Below the pieces are notes generated by a model. The model was not told where the DNA came from. It worked only from the letters and a program-made list of their open reading frames with translations, and made no database searches. From the NCBI GenBank assembly GCA_030340625.1, contig JAOPHQ010002057.1:1-64000 (forward strand): DNA of 64,000 nt, read 5' to 3'. How positions within the stretch are numbered: position 1 is the first letter of the stretch; every line of letters starts with the position of its first letter. The DNA comes from Merluccius polli. Taxonomy: Eukaryota; Chordata; Actinopteri; Gadiformes; Merlucciidae. Made by a program: the position numbers and the translations under genes. Below, piece by piece: positions 48,396 through 59,762 of the stretch.

Positions 48396-49693
48396 CTAGA
48401 AAATTCCCTCTGGCCACGGGGGCTACTGCCGGAGTGTGTACATTATGATGAGATTCTTCAGAGATTTCAAACAATTAATACTAGTAACATTATGATATTA
48501 TATACAAGGAGCACACCTACAACAAACGTTCCTTTAGTCAAGTAATCAAGATAGAGTACAGTTTTGTACTCATGGGTAAATGTTTCTTACTTTTCTTCTG
48601 CTGACTTGCTGTCTTGATATTTGGTCCTCGTCTTCCAAGATCTGTTGTCATCCTCCCTAAAATGCATTGTTCAGTAACAGTTATCAAAGTGGGGCGCGAT
48701 CGTAACATACCCCGGACCGACGGGGGGGGGGCGCGACCGTAACACACCCCGGACCGACGACCGACAGGGGGGGCGCGATCGTAACACACCCCGGACCGAT
48801 GGGTGGGGGGGGGGGGGGGGGGGCGCGACCGTAACGCACCCCGGACCGACGACCGACGGGGGGCTGCAATCATAACACACCCCAGACCGACGACTGACGG
48901 GGGGGCCGCGATCATAACACACCCAGGACCGACGACCGACGGGGGGGGGGGTGTCCCGTGTACCGCCGCCATCTTAAATCACTGTTTTCCCGTGTATCTT
49001 AAATCACTGTTTTCTTAAATGGAATCGGGCCGTGCATATGTTTCAGATGATTAGCCAAAACACGACAGAGTAACAAAGTCAAACTTAATCTCACTATTGT
49101 GTACAACTGATGTGTTGTAAAGACGAAGCATATTTCTTACCTCTGATGCGATCAACGGGGAAGAGCAGATCGGCGGTGACCAATAGGAGTCCTCTTGTAT
49201 CCACCGTCCAATCAGACAAGGGATATCTGTAGGTTTTGCCTGACAACAGCCCGAGAAAATTCGCGCCAGTGAAAATGACTAATAGGAGTCCTCTTGTATC
49301 AACTGTCAATAGATGACGTCATCAACCGTCATTAGATCACGCGCGCGTGCGATGACGATAGCCCCCCCCCAGGCTGAGGCAAACAGAAACGTTGAGAAAA
49401 AGAGCGATTTTCTGCCTCTGCACTGGTCTCACATTTGGGCTTATTCTGACAAAAACGGTAGCACATATCAGACAAAAAACCAGACCATCATCACTGTAAG
49501 GACTTCCTGAATGATTTGGTGTTTTCTTTGGTAATTTTTGCAGTTTTTGGTAATTTTTCGAAGTTTTTCGCGACTTACGTCGAGATGAAATAGTATTATT
49601 CTAAGAAACGCAATAGTAGCGAATCAAAATTCATCCGGAAGAGGAATAATAATAAAGATAAGAAAAACAGTAGGTGCGCTTGCCCCGTGGCCC
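48396..49693. mobile_element. 1.3-kb insertion in TLR-E intron 1
   Basis: Comparison with gene D ('agaggaaaataaatgaacg', about 35900) bounds the insertion. It starts 'ctagaaaattccctctggccacgg' and ends 'ccccgtggccct', without clear inverted repeats. It contains a GC-rich minisatellite and two copies of 'aataggagtcctcttgtatc'. The type of element is unknown. Confidence 0.6.
48694..48955. repeat. GC-rich minisatellite with G-runs
   Basis: About six units of 'gcgcgatcgtaacacacccc' plus 'ggaccgacgaccgac' ending in runs of 7 or more G. The same motif, on the other strand, lies inside the elements at 9686-10644 and 38840-39655. Frames across it produce proline/arginine-rich nonsense on both strands. 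Confidence 0.75.
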
Positions 49694-50240
49694 TAATAAG
49701 TGAACGTGAGGTCAGTTGCAGAGTGAACAATAACATCAAAGCTGTGCATGCACACGGTTTTGTTTCTCTGGTGTTTGAGCTCCTTCTTAAAGAGGAAAGC
49801 CTTTCCTGATTGGCTCTTGTGGGCTGACGCTGTCTGACTTGTCCAATGGGTGTTTGCGGGTTTAATTTGGTTGCTATGGACATTATCTGCTCTTACGCTA
49901 TCTGGTTGGATGTGTTGCGATTCGATGCTGGGTAAATTAATATAGTATGGTATGTGTCCTTGAGAGTAGAACCATCAGTTTCTGCCATCATGTGCCATCA
50001 TAACCTTTGGTTTCAGAAACATGTCTATATATGGTTATACAATAGCAACTTGATTTTGTTTAATAGCTTAGACTTAGACTATGCCATTATATGGCATTCA
50101 AATGATGGCAAGCAGGACAATATATTCCAAAGATGCTATGCCTCAACAGTATTTCGATAACGGATTGTAATTACCCCTGTCTGTGTATCTTGTGTGTGTG
50201 TGTGTGTCTGTTTGACAGTGTTTTTGGATTGGCGGTTTTC

Positions 50241-50246
50241 ATGTGA
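50241..50246 (+). promoter_or_regulatory. Start-stop upstream ORF (ATGTGA) in TLR-E leader
   Basis: Same minimal uORF as in gene D at 36159. It lies 22 bases into the coding exon's 5' UTR part. Confidence 0.4.
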
Positions 50247-50352
50247 CGGATCCCTAGCACTGGAAGAAGTTAACCAAACGAAACCAAGACTTGGTAGGAA
50301 TGGAAATCCATTGTCTTGGAAATTACCAACATTAACAAAACTTTTTTTCGCG

Positions 50353-53300
50353 ATGCCATTAAGGGGAATGTACGTCTGTTCATTGGGAATATTATATTTC
50401 TTTTTTGATTTAAACAGTTTCATTTTTCCAACTACTGGTTATGTGATGAAGGACTGCAGGGTCACACAGAACACACAGGCCATCTGTCATAACAATGTAA
50501 AAGTATTTCCAGAGGACATTCCAGCAAGAGTTACAGATATAGATGTATCGGGAAACAAGATTACTAAACTAAATAAAACCGATTTGGAAAATTTACCAAA
50601 TCTGTTGCGCTTAGACCTGAAACGCAACTGGATCTCCAAGATTGAATCTGGCACTTTTGTGAGTCAAATCTCTCTCGAGGTGTTGATTTTAAACACAAAT
50701 AAGCTTGGCAATCTACAGGAGGGTATGTTTGATGGCTTACTCAATCTCACAGAGTTGAGACTGACTCGCAATAACATCCAAACAGTAGCACCTGCCACTT
50801 TTAAGTCTCTTACCAAACTTACGTTTTTGGACCTAGGCCATAACAAACTGGGCCACTTGACAAACATTCAGCACATCTTACAGCATACACCACATTTACA
50901 AACCCTGTACATTCCATCAAACCATATTTCTACTTTTAATTCGTGGGAGCTGTCGAATAAGTCTACAGAACTTGTTTCACTTGATTTGTCTCTAAATCAG
51001 CTTGTGGTCTTAAGGCTCACTGCAGATATCTTTCCCAACCTCAAAACATTGGACCTTGAGGACCGTGGTAAAAAGCATAGTATTGTCTGGGAGGTGAATG
51101 ACACATCGTACCTTAGTAGCGTGTCCAAACTAGATATCAGTGGGTTTCACTCCTCATTACCTGGACTACAGGAAGTTCTACAGACTTTTAACTCCTCACT
51201 GATGTATCTCAGGTTAAACCATATGAATCAAAACTTAAAAGTTCTCATCAATATGTCCTGCAACATCCCATCGCTGACCTCTCTTACAGTCCAAAATAAC
51301 AGAATCAAAGTTATTAGTTCAGACATGCTGCACTTGTGCACAAATGTGAAGGAGTTGGACTTTGGGCAAAATAAAATTACTGACATCTCTGAAAATGCAT
51401 TTCAATCTCTTAGGCAGCTAAACAAATTAATCATAAAGCACAACCATCTCTCATCCGTCCCCCATGCCATAAGGAATGTATCAAAACTCTTAAAACTGGA
51501 TCTCAGCTTCAATGAAATCAGTGTGCTTGGCTGTGATGATTTTGCCAATATGACACGTCTCACAATTCTCCATCTAAACAATAATCATTTATTGGCTCTG
51601 AAGGACTGTGTTTTCAAAGATTTGGTCAATTTAAAGCACTTAGAGTTGCAAAACAGCAGCATTACCAAGTTAAGTGGGACCTTCAAAAAAAACATGCCAA
51701 ACCTTCAAGTACTTAATTTGTTTAACAATCAACTCACTGTTCTAGGTCGTGGAGAATTTGAAGCTTTGAAATCCCTCCAGAATCTGTCATTACATGATAA
51801 TAAATTAACAACGCTTAAAAGTGGGGCTTTTCATGGACTGTCCAATCTCACATATCTTACACTTGCATCCAATGAACTTACAATAACTTCTATTACAAAC
51901 ACTGTTTTTCGGGACTTGACGGCTTTAAAAACATTGCATATTATGAACAATCACATGAAATATAAATCGGAAGAGCCCATTAGAAATCCACCATTTGCTG
52001 AGCTTTCACAACTAGATACATTACTTATTTCTAGTCAACGTTCTCGACGTCAGTCTTGGCTCCCTCAAAACTTTCTGCAAGGGCTAACGAATTTGTCAGT
52101 ACTCGGTATCAAAAGTGGCCAGCTTAAATCTCTGCACCCACACACCTTTAACTATACTCCTAATTTGAATGTGCTTTACTTCAGTTCAAATGATTTGACA
52201 GACATTCCCTACAATTTGTTTTCCCCGATTCAAAAACTAAAAAGTCTCTACATCTCACGGATAAACCTGCGGTCTCTAGATTTTCTACTCCATGCTAACC
52301 TCACAGAGCTGGAGTTCTTGCAGGTTAGGCAGAATGCCTTTTCTGTGATTAGAGAGCCAGTGATGCAGTCTCTGCCAGCACTTGTATACCTGGACATGCA
52401 GGGTAATAGCTTCACCTGTGACTGTGACAACGCGTGGTTCCTCCGATGGGTAACCGACAACAATCAAACACAAGTGTCTGATGCGTACAACTTTGAATGC
52501 AACTACCCTCCAAACCTTAAAGGTAAAAAACTGTTGGACATTGACATCCATTCTTGTACAGTAGACCTGGGCTTCGTCTGTTATATTTCAACGATGTGTG
52601 CGGTCATCATGACCATAGCGGTCTCCTTCACCCACCATTTCCTGCAATGGCATCTGGTCTATGCCTACTACCTCCTGCTGGCGTTCCTCTACAACACAAA
52701 GCACAGGGATGACCGTGATTATCAATATGACGCCTTCATCTCCTACAACGCAAACGATGAGCACTGGGTGCTGGGGGAGCTGCTGCCCAAGCTGGAGGAC
52801 GAGCAGGGCTGGAGACTGTGTCTGCACCACCGAGACTTCCAGCCAGGTGAGGAGACCTATCCAGAATATCCTCTTCACCTCCTTCACCTCTATTAGCATA
52901 CATGCTCGCGTAAATGCTGCCCTTTGATGCTTGACCGGGGGTCCAAATGTTACATAAAGAGCAGATAGATTTGTCCTAGAACTTGTCTTCCCACAATATC
53001 TGAGAGAGAAAAGGGGTTTTCAAAAGCCATCTACTGGATGGATCCATGTTGATGCATTGTCACTGACCAATATTTTCCAGGAAGGTCCATCATGGACAAC
53101 ATTACTGATGCCATCTATGGCAGCCGGAAGACCATCTGTGTGGTCAGTCGCAATTACTTGGAGAGTGAATGGTGCTCCAGAGAGATCCAGGTAGCCAGGT
53201 AAGAGCACCTATCACCTATTCCTCACCAGAATAAGATCATTCACTGAACAAGCTTTGTATGTGTATGTGTGCAATTGGTCTTTCACCAGCTTTTAATTTG

Positions 53301-53673
53301 TATTCAGAATATTAGGTCAAGTGAGGAAGTATAATGTAGAACAGATGTACAATTAAAGCATAGAGGAATCAATGGTAAGTGAGTGTAAAGTGTAATATTT
53401 CCATTTCCCTGCAGCTTCCGTCTGTTTGACGAGCAGAAGGACGTGCTAATCCTGGTGTTTCTGGAGGACATTCCCACGCAGCAGCTGTCTCCGTACTACC
53501 GCATGAGGAGGCTCCTGAAGAGCCAAACGTACCTGAGCTGGTCCCGGGCGGGCGCACACCCAGACCTGTTCTGGGAGAAGCTCCGCCAGGCCCTGAAGAC
53601 CCGGGAGCACCCGGCGGGTGACCACTTATGCCTCACCATGGTGGAAAGACCAGAAGAGAGACCGGACCAATAG
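50353..53673 (+). CDS. Toll-like receptor E (TLR11 subfamily)
   Basis: Coding exons 50353-52846, 53081-53198 and 53415-53673 give 956 residues. The open frame extends to 50194, but that part crosses the acceptor (ends 50218) and has no ATG before 50353. Signal peptide (MPLRGMYVCSLGILYFFF), LRRs, LRRCT, transmembrane helix, YDAFISY, RDFQPG and FW are present. Differences: NDEHWVLGE where the others have NDERWVLGE in the TIR, IPTQQLSPYY in place of IPMQQLSPYY, and an altered C-terminal tail (GDHLCLTMVERPEERPDQ). The last exon is thus the most diverged of the five. Closest to gene D. Confidence 0.92.
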
Positions 53674-53680
53674 AAGGCTC

Positions 53681-53850
53681 AATGGGGTGCATGTCTAGTG
53701 TGTTCGACTGTCTATTGGAAAGGGTTCAAACCCCAATGACCACAGTCTACCTAGGCATTGCTGAGCTAGATACACCCTACCTGCTACTTACTTACCTCTA
53801 TGTATCTGAATTCCCTATAAATTGCTTTGGATGAAAGAGTCTGTTGAAGG
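53681..53850 (+). repeat. tRNA-derived SINE in TLR-E 3' UTR
   Basis: Same SINE as after B and D, with a small deletion before the B-box-like 'gggttcaaacccc'. Confidence 0.7.
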
Positions 53851-54056
53851 TCTTAATAGTAACCTAAATGTTGGGTCACAATATTGATGAAAATAACAAA
53901 ATTGTACTTTGCTGTGCAGAATGTTGTTTGGAACTGGACTACCAGATCCTCTGCCTTGCTCTTATTGGACTAAGCAAATTCAAAAAAAAGTGATGGACAA
54001 CACAAATATGTAATTTACTTCTAATGATGTTATTAAAGGTTATTAAGGTGTGTGTG

Positions 54057-54176
54057 TGTGGAGTGTGTGTGGTTGATGGCTGGTTTAAGCAGCCTCACCT
54101 GGCCCTAGTCAGACTGGTTAGACCCTGGCCAGGTGTGGCTGCTTAAACCAGCCATCAACCACACACACACTCCACA
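54057..54176. repeat. Long palindrome related to LTR end
   Basis: Arms of about 48 bp (TGTGGAGTGTGTGTGG...CACCTGGCC and its reverse complement) flank a 20-bp loop. The left arm and loop follow the same text as the LTR of the element at 43212 read on its coding strand (GTTGATGGCTGGTTTA..GCCTCACCTGGCC). The hairpins at 17946 and 40821 look like this palindrome after loss of its centre. Confidence 0.75.
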
Positions 54177-55674
54177 GTGTGCATTAGGCATCTGAAAAGG
54201 AAGGTCTACAAAATCTGTCGCTATCTCCTGTAATTTCAGTCTATTGATTTCCTTCTATTCTTTCAAGCTGATTTCATGGGTGGAGTCAGTTTTCCCTGCT
54301 GGCTACATAGCCAAGTGGGTAATCAATTACTGTACACTAACGTGGCCAAGGCACTTTCCTGAGTGACCATTACCGTACTCTAACATTGCTGCGACGGTGC
54401 AGCTGGATAAAGCTATGGCGCTTTGGACTTTGAGGAAGTACAAACTACACAAAACAGGGAGAGGGGTGTGGTCTGAATCCTTGCCCCTCTCCCTGTTTTG
54501 TGTAATTTGAGTCTTTCCCAGACTGAGTTTGAGGTGACTTTGAGATGTATATATGTATATGCTTTTTGAAATATTCGCTAGATGGGTGGTAGATACATCC
54601 CTCTGTGATATGTTATTTTATGTTTTTAGATCCTGCTGTCGATCACTCTAAACTCGACTATCCCATGGGTATTTGCAAGCCTGACTTTGTCTGTGCATAT
54701 TGCTGTGTAGTGCCCCCTATTGGGCTCCTGTGTGTGTAACACCATTTTGCATTGATCATATTTTCCAATCACTTAACTTTGGGGAATGTTTCCTCTTTCT
54801 ATTAATGTTGAGTTTCTTTTCAATTCAGATCTTTGTCTCCAAGTCCTAAGAATGAATAGTTTGTATCATAATTCTAAGTTGTACTATGGGAAGAGATAAT
54901 GTTTAATGTAATGTAACATTTTTGTTTAAGAAGAAAAAAATCCGTTTTTTATTTTATTTGTAAAAAAAGTTCTTGTTCACAGTACAAAGTAAAGGTTTAC
55001 ATTTACATTTTATAGGTTTAAGTAGAAAAAACTGAACTGATATAAATCAGAATCATGCATTCAAATATGTCTCTTCTTTCACTCTTTACATTACATCCAC
55101 CACACAAACATCATTTTCTCTCTCTCTCACACACACACACTGTTAAACCAGAAATTCAAGTCGCAGGTAGATCTTTTTTTGTTTTTGCTCAGGGGTGAAG
55201 CCATTAGGTGAGACATTAAACCAGCAACTAGTTGCTTCATGTTATTGCCAAAAGTGCTAGAGCAGCATATCTTGTTATTGTCAAGGATGTCTGGGATGGT
55301 TGATATCTGGCCCTGAGCCCAAAGTGAAGCTGTCTGCATCTTCTCTCTTCTCTCACTCTTACCTGTATATATGCTTTATGTATCTGAATAAACTTTGAAT
55401 CTCTCCGAGTCATAATGCCTCACATTGATTGTCACATTGCGTCACATTGATTCAAGAGCTTGCTGCTTTGCTACAGAGACGATCCTGAACCACAGAAAAC
55501 TCAGCCACACTAGACAGCTAGAAACCGCACACAACAGTAAACTAGTTCCACTTAAAATATAAACAATATACTATAATATATATCATACAACAGTCTTCAT
55601 CTTCTTTCTGCAAAGAAACAGAAAAGGTTACGTTAGTGGAGCAACAGGAGCGTTACAATTTTGCCAGCCATGAG
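54177..55674. other. Duplicated 3' flank of TLR-E
   Basis: Matches the flanks of B and D up to about 55550, apart from a private stretch at 54660-55070. The AATAAA in 'tctgaataaactttgaatc' (about 55383) is shared. It ends the TLR array. A short minus-strand frame at 55127-55339 is not supported by conservation. Confidence 0.5.
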
Positions 55675-55683
55675 GGGAAATCC

Positions 55684-56135
55684 TAGTCTAGTCCTAACTA
55701 GACCTTGGTACTCATTTCATTCATACTAAAGGTCTAGCAGTGCTGTAGAGACAAACGATGTCTCACTTGAAGGCGGGTGCTGTTGAAGTTTAAAACCTAT
55801 TGGCTCTGCCCAGTGCCACTCTGGATCTGCCTTAACCAATCGCTAACGTTTGGTCGTGACGTATTTCATGCGCCAGAAACCACGTTGCGCGCAGTATACA
55901 AACGGCAGATGCAGTGAGCATTAGCATTAGCCTCCGCCCGCCTCCGTACTTCCGCTCAATAACTGAAATTCGCGCACAACCTCTACGTCACTGTTCTCAG
56001 GCCGCGCCTCCTGTTCGCTGATTGGAAGGCACATTTGAGGGAAAAGAAATCGTTCTAACATACAGCACGGCCAGACCTAGTACTGAAGTGAAATGAAAAT
56101 TGAGTGGAAGTACGTAGGCGGGCGGAGCCAGGCTA
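55684..56135. mobile_element. Element with 9-bp target duplication, family member 2
   Basis: Flanked by perfect GGGAAATCC (55675-55683 and 56136-56144). Ends TAGTCTAG and, inverted, TAGCCTGG, like the element at 26230. No coding remnant seen. Confidence 0.7.
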
Positions 56136-56519
56136 GGGAAATCCTGTCCAATATGCAAAAGATTTAAATTTTTCAGACTGTGTTGCGTAAAAACATTGTT
56201 ATATTGGGGGGATGTAATTGTGTTAGTCCATGATGTAAAGAGCTGTATTTGTTTTTTGATTTGCAGATTTCTGTCATCATTTCTAGTCTTATATAAGTAT
56301 TATTATATAATGAATTTATTATTATATAATATATTCACTCTTATCAAATCCATATCATTTCGCTATTGTGGAATAACAATTATTATTGTATTATACAGTA
56401 TATTGTATATTGCAATTATTGTACATTAAGTTTTATTGATTTGCTTTTGTATTATTGATTGTAGGCCTGCCAATACGACAGTTAGCATGAAAAAAAACCC
56501 CACTGTGCAGGATGAGTAC

Positions 56520-56887
56520 TCACAGCACACACTTCTGGATCTCAATGGTCAGATTGCTGAACGGATCGGCACACACATTGCCCCTCCGATTATGGAAACT
56601 GTGAGGAAGGAGTACAGGGTAGGAAAGGGAATGAGGAAGGAAGGAAGGAAATGCATTTCATCAGATGTGGACCCCCCCGACTTCACTTCTGAAACCAAGT
56701 GTCCAGTCTAACCAGACTGGACACTGCCGTAGGGTGTCTACATACATGTTGTAAAGTAGTTCCTGCAATGTTTCATACATTGCATTTGGAATTAAGGGAA
56801 CTGTGGAGTGTGACTCATTAGACTCTGGGCTGGGTGAGGCTGCACACCTGTGGTGCATCATGGCACCCAGGATAAACCAGCCACACA

Positions 56888-56918
<31 letters not shown>

Positions 56919-57264
56919 CTCTTTCATGGCAGCATGTTACATCTTGCCATCTCCAATTAACACTCCACAGTAACATAGAACATAAAAATAATGTTTTCGT
57001 ATATTCTGTACATTTATAGGCTAACATTTAATATATAGATTTTAGCAAATCTTTTAGCTATCTTTCACAGGATTATTTTAGAAAGATGGAGGCAATACAA
57101 TATGACACTATAACTCAATACACTAAGGCTTTTGTGAAGGGCGATGTGGGCCTACTTACATGATAGCTGGGATGTCACATGACCCAAGGATGGTCTGTAT
57201 GGTAAAGCTCTTCTGCCTTGCACAGAGCAAACGCCGTTTGGAGTAACTCAAGCAGCAGCTTGCT

Positions 57265-57298
<34 letters not shown>

Positions 57299-57469
57299 CC
57301 AAGCATGAAGAAAAATGAAGGAATACACTTCAATACAATACCTCAGACACAGACAGACACAAACACACACCACTAGATGCTCACCTGATTGGACGCTCTC
57401 CAGGACAACGGTGAGGAGAAGGAGAGTGCAGCAAAGAGCAGCCAGGGAAGGGAGCTTGCATGTGGTCAT
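56520..57469 (-). CDS. CC chemokine, three exons
   Basis: A secreted chemotactic cytokine. Reading the - strand: exon 1 57469-57385 encodes a signal peptide (MTTCKLPSLAALCC...LESVQS) and ends at a GTGAGC donor; exon 2 57262-57160 starts after TTTAG and encodes ASCCLSYSKRRLLCARQ...GSCDIPAI, ending at GTAAGT; exon 3 56598-56520 starts after CTCACAG and encodes FHNRRGNVCADPF...QKCVL then TGA. All phases agree (1, then 2), giving 88 residues. The CC pair, the GSCDIPAI third cysteine and NVCADP fourth cysteine define a CC chemokine, with extra cysteines in LLCAR and QKCVL. The usual Trp after CADP is missing. The stop overlaps a GTGAGT, so the last exon might instead splice to a fourth exon. The ortholog group is not resolved. 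Confidence 0.88.
56808..56935 (+). repeat. LTR fragment and (GA)n
   Basis: The segment 'ctgggtgaggctgcacacctgtggtgca' to 'cacccaggataaaccagcc' is a piece of the LTR family at 43212-44571, in opposite orientation to that element's left-to-right text. It is followed by (GA)n. It lies in the chemokine's second intron. Confidence 0.65.
57268..57297. repeat. (AC)n microsatellite in chemokine intron 1
   Basis: Directly upstream, on the - strand, of the exon 2 acceptor tract; length changes could affect splicing. Confidence 0.7.
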
Positions 57470-57602
57470 GGTAAAGGTTTGGTGGTGGCGGTGGCGGTGG
57501 CGGCGGCGGTGGCGGTGGTGGTGGTGGTAGGAGGGCTACCTTAGGTGTGTAGCTGAGCGAGTACACCTGGTGCCTCCTTAAGTAGTTCTGGGTGTGTGTG
57601 TG

Positions 57603-57612
57603 GGAAAGCCCC
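57603..57612 (-). promoter_or_regulatory. Candidate NF-kappaB site of the chemokine gene
   Basis: On the - strand GGGGCTTTCC fits the kappaB consensus GGGRNNYYCC. It lies about 135 bp upstream of the chemokine ATG, with a GGT/GGC-type repeat (57480-57528) between. NF-kappaB control of inflammatory chemokines is well known; binding here is untested. Confidence 0.4.
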
Positions 57613-57639
57613 CTCGGACAAGGAAAGGGAGAGAAAGTT

Positions 57640-57699
57640 ACAGCCCACATGGGACAGAGGAATGTGTTGGCAGTGTACATGGCAGAAGCTGTTTGAGTG

Positions 57700-57743
<44 letters not shown>

Positions 57744-58298
57744 TGTGCGCGTGGGTGTGTGTAGCTGTGAGTCATGTGTACACTTCCACTGAAGAGTGAA
57801 TGCACTAAGTCTATGAAACGTAGTAAAACTTTATTTCCTCATTCCGCCCACAATTCATGCGAGCGGCCCATGATAACACGCCTGGACAGAACAGGAGGCC
57901 TCTTCAGGTGTGGGCTGTGGGCCGGAAGCACAGACAGTTAAAGTTAGCTGTGACGTCGCCCATTGTTTTCCACACGACCGCTGGACCGTCGCGCCAGCGC
58001 TCAGGATTTGACAAATTAAGGGCGGGGTACTGAAAGGAATGGAAAAACCAAAAAAATGGCACGTTGGCATGCTGTGTGTGGGCAGAGATTAGTATCAACG
58101 TGGGCGGAGGTGAAACCTTTCTTGTGATGATAGTTGTTATTGTGTTAGTGATGGAGCCCCCACCATTGTTTTTTTTAAACAATGGTGTTTTTTTTTTAAA
58201 TGAGCAGTAGTTTGAACTTTTCATATATCGATATCGATATTGTATTTATATATATACAATATATTTAATATATTTGTATTCATTTTGTCGCTGCAGAT
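57640..58298. other. Intergenic sequence with (GT)n
   Basis: A (GT)n run lies at about 57703-57739. The remainder shows no gene; 58140-58200 holds two inverted 'aacaatggtg' motifs. Confidence 0.4.
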
Positions 58299-58530
58299 TG
58301 CCTCCTGCCACACGCCACCTCAGTGGCATTTGCTGGGCCCCTAAGACACACGACACAGGGAGTTGTTTGAGAATATCCATTTTATTGGAAATGGCGAGAT
58401 GGTGCAGGCCGAGCCGATGGTACATGCTGCCATGACAGAGCTCTCCATCTCGCTCTCTCTCTCTCTCTCTCTCTCTGTGCAGCCCCAGGGCCAGGTGAGG
58501 CTGAAAACCAGCTATCAGCCGGGTGAGACC
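58299..58530 (-). repeat. Diverged LTR fragment
   Basis: 'ccacacgccacctcagtggc', 'gggcccctaagacac' and 'ggccaggtgaggctg' follow the order of the LTR at 43212-43530 with many changes, and a (CT)n run interrupts it. An older relative of that family. Confidence 0.6.
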
Positions 58531-59301
58531 ATCCTGATCTCTTCTGAGTTTGCCTTCTGTTTCTCTCAGGCAGGTCAGTCTGGCCTCAAGCCTGTTGCCA
58601 GACTCTCCCAACGAGTCGAGGTCAACACCTAGTATGCGGCCGGGCCGCGAGGCCGTCTTTAGCGCTCGATAGATTCAGAATCAACGGCAGTCATTAAACA
58701 GAGCGCTTGTAGGCGCTCGGGGTTTGTCTCCACAGGATCCGTCACTTCCACGCCTCCCATTCATTGTGTATGTCAGCAGCCCTGCAATGCACTCTGGGAG
58801 CGTGGCGTTGAGTCTCGAAAGATTGGGCGTCGCGTTGGCGTATAATAAAGTATAATACCAAGTTCATATTGACATATCATTCACAACTCCTAACATTAAC
58901 GGTCAAAATATCGCCTATAGCTCCTTTGATCTCAACTCTTTAAATAGTTATTTGTTGTGTTTTACTTGGCATGGGATTATAATGAAACAATGTGATAATT
59001 TATAGTAAAATACATACAAACCGACATCAAAGTAAAAGAGAGGGATAATCTTTTATTGGAGATTTTAGAGCCACAATAAATTGTGATGAAAACAATCAAA
59101 CAGATAAATAAACAACAATAAAAAATGGTTTAAGGACACACACCAACAACATTGGGGAATGAAAACAAACCTTTGCTTATACTTCCTCACCTGACCTAAA
59201 CTTTATTTTTAAAAAACGGCAGTCTTCAGTCCATTGCATGTGTGTGTGGTTTATGTGGTTACATCGTGTGTGTGTGTGTGTGTGTGGTTTATGTGGTTAC
59301 A

Positions 59302-59355
<54 letters not shown>

Positions 59356-59640
59356 AGGGACTACCGTCCGAAAACAGAACAATGCTTTTCTGACGTTGTT
59401 AACATTACTCGGTAAGTCGTTTATCTAGCTATCGTTCATCCTTCTGATTCACACCAATGAGTCACTATAACTTAATAATTAATATCTGTCAGGAAAAAAA
59501 CCAAAGGGCAGGAAGTCCAAGTGATATGGATATGAAATAGTGCCCGCACTAAAACGCTTTGGTCTGGTCAACATTAAACGGGTAATTAAAACGGGTCGCA
59601 TTAATCAGTCACTTCTGTCACACTCGTCATGGACACGCCT
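58531..59640. other. Intergenic sequence, no gene seen
   Basis: It contains (GT)n runs at about 59265-59285 and 59304-59352, each preceded by 'gtggtttatgtggttacatc', so the flank of the microsatellite is itself duplicated. Confidence 0.45.
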
Positions 59641-59648
59641 GGCCTTAT

Positions 59649-59650
<2 letters not shown>

Positions 59651-59724
<74 letters not shown>

Positions 59725-59750
59725 GGAGGGAGGGAGGGAGGGAGGGAGGG
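59651..59750. repeat. (GA)n then (GGGA)n microsatellite
   Basis: About 70 bp of GA repeats followed by seven GGGA-type units. Confidence 0.9.
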
Positions 59751-59762
59751 GTGGGGACAGGA

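Noticed and set aside
56436..56711. 91-residue + strand ORF (MKKNPTVQDEYS after an upstream leader)
   Set aside because: It is antisense to chemokine exon 3, which is supported by splice sites, phase and motifs on the - strand.
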